Made by a program: the position numbers and the translations under genes | The notes under the pieces: model-generated | Seen by the model: only the letters and a program-made list of their open reading frames with translations | Told to the model about the DNA's origin: nothing | Databases searched by the model: none | Shown here: positions 8,258 to 15,446 of the stretch, in pieces | Layout of the letters: the number at the start of each line of letters is the position of its first letter | Position numbering within the stretch: the stretch's first letter is position 1 | DNA from: UBA3700 sp964478025 | Lineage (GTDB): Bacteria > Bacillota > Clostridia > Christensenellales > UBA3700 | Direction of reading: 5' to 3' | DNA length: 19,053 nt | Assembly (NCBI GenBank): GCA_964478025.1 | Contig: CAYZGK010000023.1 | Span: 1-19,053, forward strand

Positions 8258-9340
8258 TTAATTCATATTTAGCGATTTCATAATAGCTTCATATTCTTCA
8301 TCGATCAATTCATCTTCTGATTTTTTCTTTTGAGGAGGTTTCATCTTAGATTTTTTAAATTGCATAGAGATGGCACTTGGCACGTCATCTTCAAGCTCAT
8401 CTTCATCAAGCTCTTCCATAGGAACACCATATTTTGCCATTCTTGCTTCTCTATCTTTTTTTATTTTCTCATCAACTTCAACTTGCGGTTTACTCTTTTT
8501 CTTTAATGGAGTTGTCTCAGTTTTAGATTTTTTCTCATTATTATTTTCTTCAGCAAGAACCTTTTGTTCTTTTAAAACTTTATTCTTTTCTTGAATTTTT
8601 TCTTGTCTTATTCTTTCTTTTTCCTCGGCTTCTCTTTTAGCTTTAATTGCAGGATCTTCATTATAAAGTCCAGCTTTAATATCTATAATTAAAGCGCCTA
8701 ATTCGTTTGTCATTTTTTTAGCTTCTCTTGTTGGGCTTAGGGAAACTTTACCAATTAAAGAATTATCTTTGGTTCCAGAATATGTTCTCATATTATCTCT
8801 AAGCTTACCTGTTGAATCAGTTGTAAAACTTAAACCTTTATCAAAATCAAGAGATGTGCCTATTAATAACTCTAATCTCTTTCCAATTCTTGGTTTAAAT
8901 TTTTTTGCTTTTCTAAAGTTGCTTATACCAAAAGATAATAAAACAATAGCAATTACAACAAAAACTAGATTTAAAAGTGGAATATTTAATCCAAACAAAC
9001 TAAACATATCAAAAATGCCAGTTAATCCAACAACACCAAGTATTACTGATAGTATTGAAAATACAATAAATAAAATCCCCTTTCGCATACAATTATTTGC
9101 AAAAGTTGGATCCTCTTCTTCTTCATAATAATGTGATTTAACAAAAGTAATTTGATCAATTGGAATTTCTTTTCTTGAAACTTCAAAATTGTTCATATAC
9201 TCTAAAACCAATCTTTTATTGGTTAATATCATTGAAGTTCCATCAACGTTGTTTGTTCTTGCAGAAGCACCACAAAGAAAATATGATCTAATTTCATACT
9301 CATCTTTTGCTAATAATAAATCCATTTCTGCTTGTCTCAT
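8258..9340 (-). CDS. PH-like membrane protein with a long charged tail
   Basis: This 360-residue protein is not assigned to a named family. Residues about 1-75 look like a bacterial PH-like domain (SMILTNKRLVLEYM ... EIPIDQITFVKS), a pattern seen in membrane proteins of the bPH type. Two hydrophobic helices follow (about 86-110 and 117-142), separated by a short turn. After about 150 comes a hydrophilic region, then from about 225 a Lys/Glu-rich segment with coiled-coil character (KAKREAEEKERIRQEK), and an acidic/basic low-complexity tail to the end. Both PH-like part and tail should be cytoplasmic. AAGGGG precedes the ATG, and the gene is the first of the five-gene unit with a consensus promoter just upstream. 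A scaffold or regulatory role beside the ABC transporter is only inference. Confidence 0.75.
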   Translation of the reverse strand: MRQAEMDLLLAKDEYEIRSYFLCGASARTNNVDGTSMILTNKRLVLEYMNNFEVSRKEIPIDQITFVKSHYYEEEEDPTFANNCMRKGILFIVFSILSVILGVVGLTGIFDMFSLFGLNIPLLNLVFVVIAIVLLSFGISNFRKAKKFKPRIGKRLELLIGTSLDFDKGLSFTTDSTGKLRDNMRTYSGTKDNSLIGKVSLSPTREAKKMTNELGALIIDIKAGLYNEDPAIKAKREAEEKERIRQEKIQEKNKVLKEQKVLAEENNNEKKSKTETTPLKKKSKPQVEVDEKIKKDREARMAKYGVPMEELDEDELEDDVPSAISMQFKKSKMKPPQKKKSEDELIDEEYEAIMKSLNMN

Positions 9341-9363
9341 AAAATAACCCCTTATTTAATTTT

Positions 9364-9392
9364 ATTATATTAAAATAAAAAGCATAAATCAA
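9364..9392 (-). promoter_or_regulatory. Promoter of the PH-like/exported protein/ABC unit
   Basis: Minus-strand TTGATT (9392-9387), a 17-base spacer and a perfect TATAAT (9369-9364). The predicted RNA start is near 9357, giving a leader of about 17 nt that contains AAGGGG. It lies just after the S20 terminator, so the five-gene unit is separately transcribed. Confidence 0.7.
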
Positions 9393-9427
9393 TATAGGAT
9401 TTTTAGAGCAAGATGCCGTGTAAAATA

Positions 9428-9454
9428 AAAAAAAGACTTGTTTTTCAACAAGTC
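9428..9454 (-). terminator. Intrinsic terminator of rpsT
   Basis: Perfect 8-bp hairpin with arms at 9447-9454 and 9435-9442. Read on the minus strand it is GACTTGTT, loop GAAA, AACAAGTC, followed by a run of T. It lies 24 bases beyond the rpsT stop codon. Confidence 0.93.
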
Positions 9455-9477
9455 CAGTTTATTCATATACAACAAAA

Positions 9478-9744
9478 CTAAGCTTTAATCTTGTTTAATT
9501 GCTTTGTTATTCTAGAAATTTTTCTACTAGCTGTATTGTCTTTATAGATACCATCATATCTTGCTTTATCGATAATAGAAATAGTCTCTGTTAATAACTT
9601 TTCAGCTGATGTAACATCCTTAGCTTCAATAGCAGCTTCATATGCTTTAATAGCAGCACGAACTTTAGCTCTTTTTGCTTTGTTTAGATCATTAGCCTTT
9701 TGATTTGTAATAACTCTTTTCTTTTGAGACTTAATATTTGGCAT
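9478..9744 (-). CDS. rpsT: Small ribosomal subunit protein bS20
   Basis: This 88-residue basic protein begins MPNIKSQKKRVITNQK, the characteristic S20 N-terminus, and contains the RAKVRAAIKAYEAAIEAKD and KARYDGIYKDNTASRKISRI regions of the family. It binds 16S rRNA in the body of the small subunit. A reading frame four codons longer begins at a GTG, but that extension contains the GGAGG ribosome binding site (5 bases before the ATG at 9744), so the shorter start is right. It is a single-gene unit with a good promoter and a strong terminator. Length and composition are normal. Confidence 0.97.
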   Translation of the reverse strand: MPNIKSQKKRVITNQKANDLNKAKRAKVRAAIKAYEAAIEAKDVTSAEKLLTETISIIDKARYDGIYKDNTASRKISRITKQLNKIKA

Positions 9745-9780
9745 AACATCCTCCACTATTTTTATAATTTTTGCTTAATA

Positions 9781-9809
9781 AATATATCATAAGAAAATAT
9801 AATATGCAA
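9781..9809 (-). promoter_or_regulatory. rpsT promoter
   Basis: Minus-strand TTGCAT (9809-9804), a 17-base spacer and TATATT (9786-9781). TG one base upstream of the -10 box gives an extended -10. The leader is about 30 nt, ending in GGAGG. Confidence 0.65.
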
Positions 9810-9857
9810 ACAATTTTAACCTTTTTTATTTATTTTTCAGTTATATTGTCTTTTTAA

Positions 9858-10688
9858 TTAACTCCAGTATATACTACCATCATCTTTTGATAAAACACCC
9901 CACTTACCATCTTGTTTTATTAGGGCCTTACCACTTGAAAAAGGTGTCCCTTTTTCATACACAGGTTCAAACACATATTTTCCTTCTTTGTCTATATAAC
10001 CTGTCTTATCATCTTTAGTAACACAAGCAAGACCATCTGAAAAAGAACACGCCGTATCAAATGCTATGTCTATAACGACATTACCTTGTTTATCGATATA
10101 GCCTATTTTCTCATTTTTCTCTACGCAAGCAAGTCCTTCTGAAAAATGCCCAACCTCATCATAAGCTGGTTGTATAATAACTTCACCTTTTTGATTTCTA
10201 AATCCCCACTTATCTCCTCTTTTAAACTTAAATAAATCAGGCTTTTCTTCCACAGGTTCATCCCAGTTAAATATTTCTTTTTCTCTTTTTCCATTTAAAA
10301 ATTCTGCAAGTTCTTTATCACTAAAAATACTAAACTTGATTTTTTGAGGTTTTATATCATTCTTTACTTGATTTTTTTGTTGATTATTTGGCTTTTGTTC
10401 TTGTGGTTTTTCTTCTTCTGGTCTAAAGTCTAGTTTATATTTTTTAAGTTTATCTCTTATCTCTAAACAATCCTTTTTACCTATATTTTGTATTCTATAC
10501 ATTTTTGACATTCTTTGAACACAAATATCTCTTATAGTCTTTATACCACCTTTTTTCAAAGCGCTACTACAATGCTCAGATAATTGTAATTCCTCAATAG
10601 GTCTATTTAAATCTTCTACCCTTCCTTGTGGAATATAATTATCCTCTTTAAATTTATTGTTTTTATTAAAATTTTTATACTTTCCCAT
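9858..10688 (-). CDS. Alpha-CTD-like helix-hairpin-helix protein with WG repeats
   Basis: This 276-residue protein joins two parts rarely expected together. Residues about 30-86 (PIEELQLSEHCSSALKKGGI ... RIQNIGKKDCLEIRDKL) closely follow the RNA polymerase alpha C-terminal domain, a helix-hairpin-helix fold that binds DNA and protein partners. A hydrophilic Lys/Gln/Asn linker (87-155) follows. From about 158 to the end come three full WG-type repeats plus a last partial one (KWGFRNQKGE, KIGYIDKQGN, KTGYIDKEGK, KWGVLSKDDG), thought to form a beta structure for protein binding. No signal peptide is present, so it is cytoplasmic. A longer frame begins at TTG 10727, but that TTG lies inside the predicted -35 box, so ATG 10688 is chosen. 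There is no Shine-Dalgarno site and the mRNA may be leaderless. The role is unknown; a nucleoid- or transcription-associated adaptor is a guess. Confidence 0.85.
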   Translation of the reverse strand: MGKYKNFNKNNKFKEDNYIPQGRVEDLNRPIEELQLSEHCSSALKKGGIKTIRDICVQRMSKMYRIQNIGKKDCLEIRDKLKKYKLDFRPEEEKPQEQKPNNQQKNQVKNDIKPQKIKFSIFSDKELAEFLNGKREKEIFNWDEPVEEKPDLFKFKRGDKWGFRNQKGEVIIQPAYDEVGHFSEGLACVEKNEKIGYIDKQGNVVIDIAFDTACSFSDGLACVTKDDKTGYIDKEGKYVFEPVYEKGTPFSSGKALIKQDGKWGVLSKDDGSIYWS

Positions 10689-10698
10689 AACGCTTGTT

Positions 10699-10727
10699 AT
10701 TTTAGCATGATTAAAAATTTTAATCAA
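10699..10727 (-). promoter_or_regulatory. Promoter of the alpha-CTD/WG gene, close to its ATG
   Basis: Minus-strand TTGATT (10727-10722), a 17-base spacer and TAAAAT (10704-10699), with an extended -10 (TGCTAAAAT). Ten bases separate the -10 box from the ATG, so the RNA is expected to start about four bases before the start codon. Confidence 0.6.
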
Positions 10728-10854
10728 TCAACTATAAATACTAGTAGGTGGTATTATTTAAGAATCTAACTTATATTTTCTCTGCCATGCAATTAATTTT
10801 ACAATTAACAGCCTTTTAATAGCATTGAAAAAGTTTTATTTAAACTTTCTCATA

Positions 10855-10863
10855 TGATATAAT
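10855..10863 (+). promoter_or_regulatory. Extended -10 promoter of the exported repeat protein gene
   Basis: TGATATAAT is a perfect extended -10 element. The -35 region 17 bases upstream is only TTTATT (10835-10840). Ten bases separate TATAAT from the ATG at 10874, the same spacing as in the divergent gene, and no ribosome binding site fits between. Confidence 0.55.
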
Positions 10864-10873
10864 AATCGCAATT

Positions 10874-12494
10874 ATGATTAACGCTAATTCTTTAAAAAAG
10901 TTATATATTATTTTGTTAATTTTAGTACTTACATTTACTGGTACTATTTTGCTATCAAATATAAATTTTGCAAATGCTGAAAATACTGATGTTAAAATTA
11001 GTATGACTTCAAATTCTTTATTTGATGCTTATGGCGAAACATTCGTTTGGACATATGACACAAACCTATATTTAGCTGTAAACAATGAAACTAAAACTTT
11101 GCAATCTGCCTTTTCTGGTGAATGTATAGATATTACAATGGATGATACCTATATTTTAACATTATCTAAGACAGGTTCTTCAAATGTTTTATCTGCTTTT
11201 ACTTATGATGAAAATGGAATAACACAGGTATCTTGCAGTGTAATAGAGACAGTTCACGCATTATTTAGAGATGAAAACAATAAAGCATGTATAGTTTATG
11301 ATTATGGTACTTCTACCACAATGGCCGTTTTTGAACCTAACAAAGAAGCAAAAGATTTTTCTGAAAAAAAATGCTGGTGGCCACAAAGCAATACTACTAA
11401 TTATGTAGATTATTTATATGTTGATGGTAGAGTATTTTTCATTAATAAAAATGGCGAAGTTTTAACAGAAAAGATAGGAAATGAAGTTACCAATTTAACA
11501 ACTGTATCAAACATTTCTTCAGCCAAGTCTTTGACAGCATTAAATTCAAATGTTTATGTAAATACTTCATCTGGAATAATATCTTTATCGACAAGCAATT
11601 TAACTACTTTAAATTTAGGAAATGTTGTATCTACAGGTAAGATATCTGCCATTTCTTATAACTCATCAAATTATCTTATGGTACAAGGCAATAATGCTAT
11701 TGTTCAATATGCATTAACAAACACTTCTGTTGAATATATAAACAAGTTTGACAATAGTGGATATACACACCCAACAGAGTTCGATATTGTTAAAGTAGCC
11801 ATGCTTGAAAATGGCGGCAAGGTTTACTCTTCTCCAAGAAATTTACAAGTAATAGATACTTTAAATTCTCAATCAATAGTNNNNNNNNNNNNNNNNNNNN
11901 NNNNNNNNNNNNNNNNNNNNNNNNNNNNNNNNNNNNNNNNNNNNNNNNNNNNNNNNNNNNNNNNNNNNNNNNNNNNNNNNAGAGGAAGATTATAATATTT
12001 TAACTACAGTTTCAATATATGAACAACTAGCAGTTGTAGATAATGTTGCCGTTGATCAAAACAATAAACAAGCATGGGACTATTATAAAGTTGGATATGT
12101 TCAAGATGGAACTTTATACTATGGGTATGTTAAAAAAGCAGATGTTGCCCCATATACATCAATTACAGCTCCTAAAGTTTTAAAAACAATTAAGGTCCGC
12201 GTAGACACTGTTGGTGATGCTATTTCTATTTATTCACTTCCAACTGATGAGAGCACAAAAGTTGGACAATTAACAGATGGATATGAATTACAACTTGCAG
12301 AAGAATATGACGAATCTAAAGAGTGGACTAAAGTTGTATATAAAGACACATATGCTTATGTAAAAACAGCTAATATTCAACAAAATGGTTTAACAACAGT
12401 TCAAATTACATTAATAGTTATAGCAGTTATCGTTGTTGTAGCAACATTAACAATGGTAGGCATTTTAATGTATAAGAAGAAAAAATCTTATTAG
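10874..12494 (+). CDS. Exported, C-terminally membrane-anchored protein, interrupted by an assembly gap
   Basis: The N-terminal part has a clear signal segment (KKLYIILLILVLTFTGTILL ... NANA/EN) and about 300 residues of short beta-type repeats with Ser, Thr and Asn (WTYDTNLYLAVNN, LYVDGRVFFINKNGE, NVYVNTSSGIISLS), compatible with a beta-propeller-like domain. After the N run, 11982-12494 is open in another frame and continues plausibly: a region with SH3-like features (YYKVGYVQDGTLYYGYVKKA; AISIYSLPTDESTKVGQLTD), then one hydrophobic helix (about 12400-12470) and a KKKKSY tail. The frame change is explained by the gap being a placeholder of unknown true length, so I treat this as one gene. 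It probably sits outside the cell, held by the C-terminal helix. There is no Shine-Dalgarno site and it may be leaderless. The next gene starts one base after its stop. Confidence 0.8.
11881..11980. other. Assembly gap of 100 N
   Basis: Exactly 100 undetermined bases lie inside the exported repeat protein gene. Such a round number is the usual scaffold placeholder, so the true missing length, and the reading frame across it, are unknown. Any protein read straight through the gap is an artefact. Confidence 0.97.
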
Positions 12495-12495
12495 T

Positions 12496-13167
12496 ATGAA
12501 CACGGCTTTAATATATTCAAATATAAATGAAAACCAATTATCTTTATTAAAAACTAAAGTTCCTAATCTTTCTTTAATAAAAATTGAACCTGGTCAAATT
12601 AATATAACAGAAAGTTTAAATAACTTTGAAAAAATTTATTTAAAAAGTGATTGTGTTAAATTGTTAAAACCTCTTGTTTTAAAATTAAAACTACACTCGC
12701 AAATAAAGACTTTAAAGGGGAAAAACTCTACTTTATTAATAGTAACGCAAAGCATATATAATCATAATGTAACAGAAAGCACAACCACATCTGGCCATAA
12801 CATTATAGACACTATTACTCATAGCAACTTAGAAGTTGAAAAAACAGCTCGTATTGCGTACGAAAAAGCAGAAAATTTATCCAATGAGTTATTAAACATA
12901 TATGAAACAAAATTAGCATCAAATTTTGAATGGAGCAAAGTTGTTATTGATATAAACGAAGACTACCCTACAGTTTCATTAAATGAAGAAACATTAATAG
13001 ATTTTATACTTAAATATGAATCTTTTGATTTAAATAATAAATCCATTGTTATATTATCCGAGCCTCTTCAAGAAGATTCTATTTATAGATTTTTGGAAGA
13101 TAAAGGTTTTAATTTCATTTCACAAATTTATGTTGGAGATACAAATCAAACAATAGAATTAATCTGA
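12496..13167 (+). CDS. Short protein resembling part of isopropylmalate/isocitrate dehydrogenases
   Basis: This 223-residue protein has no signal peptide. The middle (HSNLEVEKTARIAYEKAENL) and the following WSKVVIDINEDYPTVSLNEE recall the beta-decarboxylating dehydrogenase family, where a T..E.ERIAR.AFE.A helix is followed by a DYPDV segment. The family is about 350 residues, with catalytic Arg, Tyr, Lys and Asp residues and an NAD-binding loop, most of which I cannot find. It is therefore at best a shortened, probably non-enzymatic relative, and the likeness may be coincidental. The gene begins one base after the stop of the exported protein, with no separate good ribosome binding site, so the two are translationally coupled. 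No plus-strand terminator follows. Confidence 0.6.
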   Translation: MNTALIYSNINENQLSLLKTKVPNLSLIKIEPGQINITESLNNFEKIYLKSDCVKLLKPLVLKLKLHSQIKTLKGKNSTLLIVTQSIYNHNVTESTTTSGHNIIDTITHSNLEVEKTARIAYEKAENLSNELLNIYETKLASNFEWSKVVIDINEDYPTVSLNEETLIDFILKYESFDLNNKSIVILSEPLQEDSIYRFLEDKGFNFISQIYVGDTNQTIELI

Positions 13168-13174
13168 TTGTAAT

Positions 13175-13206
13175 AAAAAAATCCAAATGGCAAAATGTCA
13201 TCTGGA
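13175..13206 (-). terminator. Intrinsic terminator of the malQ-acyl carrier protein unit
   Basis: On the minus strand, arms at 13206-13196 and 13192-13182 pair over 11 positions with one wobble and one mismatch around a 3-base loop, followed by seven T residues. It lies 25 bases past the acyl carrier protein stop. The plus strand has no T run, so it does not serve the converging gene. Confidence 0.8.
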
Positions 13207-13231
13207 CTTAATACATATTTTATAACCTTTA

Positions 13232-13468
13232 TTAAAGCTTTGTTGCTATATAATTTACAACATCACCAACACTTATAAAAGATAGTGCGGCATCATCATC
13301 GATTTCTATACCAAACTCATCTTCAGCAGCCATTATCATTTCAACTTTATCTAGGGAATCAGCTTGTAGATCCTCAGCTAATTTAGTTTCCATTCCTGCT
13401 TCTATTTCTGTGCCTAGTTGATTATGTATAATTACATTTAATTTTGCTAGTATATCTTTCTTTTCCAT
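13232..13468 (-). CDS. acpP: Acyl carrier protein
   Basis: This 78-residue acidic protein has the canonical phosphopantetheine site ADSLDKVE, with Ser38 as the attachment point, in the expected four-helix pattern ending DVVNYIATKL. It carries growing acyl chains for fatty acid or related synthesis. AAGGAGG lies 7 bases before the ATG. It is the last gene of the leftward cluster, 56 bases after a phosphopantetheinyl transferase gene, the enzyme type that would activate it. No fatty acid synthesis genes are in the window, so it may be the main acyl carrier protein or a dedicated one; the symbol is used for the family. Confidence 0.93.
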   Translation of the reverse strand: MEKKDILAKLNVIIHNQLGTEIEAGMETKLAEDLQADSLDKVEMIMAAEDEFGIEIDDDAALSFISVGDVVNYIATKL

Positions 13469-13524
13469 TTTATACCTCCTTGAGTACCATAGATATCTTA
13501 ATAAATTTATTTAAAAAAAGCAAG

Positions 13525-13944
13525 TTATATCTTAACTATCGAATAATCCCTATCTTCTGAACAAATAGATATAATATAACCACTTATATCTAATATATTA
13601 AAAATATTATCTTTAGGATATGGTTTATATAGACTTAAAGTTGAAATTCCTTCCCCCGTCCATTTACAAAAGGATTCATATTCTGTCCACTCTTTTATGG
13701 TCATTTTTATTTTTATTTTTCTATCTAATGCTTCTATATCTATTCCAACATTTTTCTCTGAAAAGGCTATAACGAGTATATTTTTAGTGTGAGATATAGA
13801 TATAAAAAGGTTGCCTAATATAGGCTTCCCTTTTGGTGTCTTTTGTATTTCATTGATGTTTTTGTTATAAAAAGCACTTGCCCTTTTTAAAGCTTCTTTT
13901 TTTACACTTTCTTCATCTTTATTAATACTATAGAAAATTATCAA
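13525..13944 (-). CDS. Short 4'-phosphopantetheinyl transferase, Sfp-like
   Basis: This 139-residue protein has the core of the Sfp-type phosphopantetheinyl transferases: ISISHT (48-53), then GIDIE (67-71) with the metal-binding Asp69 and Glu71, and WTGEG (95-99) with Glu98 in the place of the third metal ligand. Such enzymes move the phosphopantetheine arm of CoA to the Ser of an acyl carrier protein, and an acpP gene lies directly downstream. Oddities: it is far shorter than Sfp (over 200 residues), the stretch between GIDIE and WT is only about 23 residues, and the usual WTxKEA reads WTGEGI, without the Lys. It may be a compact active form or a decaying copy. It starts at TTG directly after the malQ stop codon, with AGGTAG upstream, so it is translationally coupled. 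Confidence 0.75.
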   Translation of the reverse strand: MIIFYSINKDEESVKKEALKRASAFYNKNINEIQKTPKGKPILGNLFISISHTKNILVIAFSEKNVGIDIEALDRKIKIKMTIKEWTEYESFCKWTGEGISTLSLYKPYPKDNIFNILDISGYIISICSEDRDYSIVKI

Positions 13945-15444
13945 TTAAAATCTACCTGTAGCCTTATTTAACTCTAAATAAAAATTCTTCCTACAACTAT
14001 TAAATTGGTCAACAACTGCTCTATAGGTCCAATTCCCATTAGCAACTCCTGGAGTATTCATTCTACAATCTGAGCCAAAGCCAAACAAATCTTGAAGTGG
14101 TACTATTGCAATTTGACATTCTGATTCCATAACTTTCTTTATCATAAGTTTTACAGATATAGAATCATATGCACCAGTTCCCCATACTCTTTTATCACAG
14201 CCAATATACTCTAATACCCTATCTCGAGTTTTGTCATCAAGTTCAAACAACCATCCAAGAGAAGTATTATTATCATGCGTCGCTGTATAGCCTATGCAAT
14301 TCTTAACATAATTACATGGTAAATGAATATTATCGCTATCTCCAAAGCCAAAATGCATTACTCGCATTCCAGGTAATCCTGTCTTTTTCAATAATTTAAC
14401 AACCTTATTGTCAATAATTCCTAAATCTTCTGCAATAAATCTATCTTTATTATATTTTTTAAAAATTAGGTTAAATAAATCTATTCCTACACCTTTAACC
14501 CACTTTCCTTCTCTTGCAGTCTTTGCTTCTGCTGGAACTGCCCAATATTCTGAAAAAGCTCTAAAGTGATCTATACGCAATATATCATAGATATCCATCA
14601 TTTGATCAATTCTATCCATCCACCAACTATAATTATCTTTCTTCATTTCTTCATAATCATACAATGGATTACCCCACAATTGACCATCTTGTGCAAAATA
14701 ATCAGGCGGAACTCCTGCAACTTTTTTTGGAGTACCATCCTTCTTTAGTAGAAAATACTTTCTATTAGCCCAAACATCAGAGCTATCTAAAGATACATAC
14801 ATTGGCATATCACCAATTATTTTTACATTTTTTTCATTGCAAATTTTCTTGGATTTTTTCCATTGAATATCTAATATGTATTGTTCAAATATATAAAAAT
14901 AATAAAGATCTTTATTTTCTTCTATAAACTTTTTTTCATCTAAATTTTCTTTAAATTTATATTCATCTTTCCAATCTATCCAAGACGAATTATTGTTTAA
15001 TTCTTTTATAGACTTATATAAAGCATAGTCATTTACCCATTTTTTATTTTTAACAAAAGATTTTAATTTTTTTTCTAAATCTTTCTTTTTACTATCATAT
15101 GCTTTATGTAACAACTTTGATTTTGAATAATATACAAAACCATAATCAACATTATAAGGCGAACCATTATAAACAGCCTCATTTTTATCTTCTTCAGTTA
15201 TAAAACCTGCATTATATAGTTCATCAGGATCTACATACAAAAAGTTTAAAGCAAACGCACTATTTCCTGAATAAGGAGAATTACCAAGTCCTATGGTAGT
15301 TAATGGCAAAACTTGCCAATAAGTAAACCCACCTTCTAATAAAAAATCTCTTCCAAATTCTATTTCTTTTCCAAATCCACCAATACCATATTCATTAGGC
15401 AATGTAGATATATTTAGCAAAACGCCAGATGCGCGTTTTAACAT
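13945..15444 (-). CDS. malQ: 4-alpha-glucanotransferase (amylomaltase), GH77
   Basis: This 499-residue cytoplasmic enzyme transfers alpha-1,4-glucan segments between acceptors (disproportionation) in maltodextrin and glycogen use. Family motifs are complete: SGVLLNISTLPNEYGIGGFG at the N-terminus, LGNSPYSGNSAFALN (53-67), GDMPMYVSLDSSDVW (211-225), VAGVPPDYFAQDGQLWGNP (242-260), LRIDHFRAF with the nucleophile Asp292, IAEDLG with the acid/base Glu339, and ATHDNNT with Asp391. Length is normal. AAAGGAGG lies before the ATG, and the gene follows the hydrolase gene by only two bases. It is followed without a gap by the phosphopantetheinyl transferase gene. No other glycogen or maltose genes are visible nearby, so the pairing with lipid-type genes is unusual. 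Confidence 0.96.
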   Translation of the reverse strand: MLKRASGVLLNISTLPNEYGIGGFGKEIEFGRDFLLEGGFTYWQVLPLTTIGLGNSPYSGNSAFALNFLYVDPDELYNAGFITEEDKNEAVYNGSPYNVDYGFVYYSKSKLLHKAYDSKKKDLEKKLKSFVKNKKWVNDYALYKSIKELNNNSSWIDWKDEYKFKENLDEKKFIEENKDLYYFYIFEQYILDIQWKKSKKICNEKNVKIIGDMPMYVSLDSSDVWANRKYFLLKKDGTPKKVAGVPPDYFAQDGQLWGNPLYDYEEMKKDNYSWWMDRIDQMMDIYDILRIDHFRAFSEYWAVPAEAKTAREGKWVKGVGIDLFNLIFKKYNKDRFIAEDLGIIDNKVVKLLKKTGLPGMRVMHFGFGDSDNIHLPCNYVKNCIGYTATHDNNTSLGWLFELDDKTRDRVLEYIGCDKRVWGTGAYDSISVKLMIKKVMESECQIAIVPLQDLFGFGSDCRMNTPGVANGNWTYRAVVDQFNSCRKNFYLELNKATGRF

Positions 15445-15446
15445 TT

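Noticed and set aside
8370..8594. Plus-strand ORF of 74 codons with a poly-Ser run
   Set aside because: It is the mirror of the acidic low-complexity tail of the minus-strand protein.
8769..9128. Plus-strand ORF of 119 codons
   Set aside because: It is fully antisense to the PH-like membrane protein gene, has no ribosome binding site or family likeness, and the minus-strand gene has clear domains, promoter and start.
9745..9756. Longer S20 start at GTG
   Set aside because: The extra codons are the ribosome binding site itself, and the S20 family begins at MPNIKS.
11874..11995. End of the exported protein read straight through the N run (RGRL and stop)
   Set aside because: The gap length is a placeholder, so the frame is arbitrary; another frame stays open for 170 codons and gives a sensible C-terminal domain and anchor.
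13182..13206. Bidirectional terminator for the plus-strand dehydrogenase-like gene
   Set aside because: The plus-strand sequence after the hairpin is CTTAATAC, without a T run.
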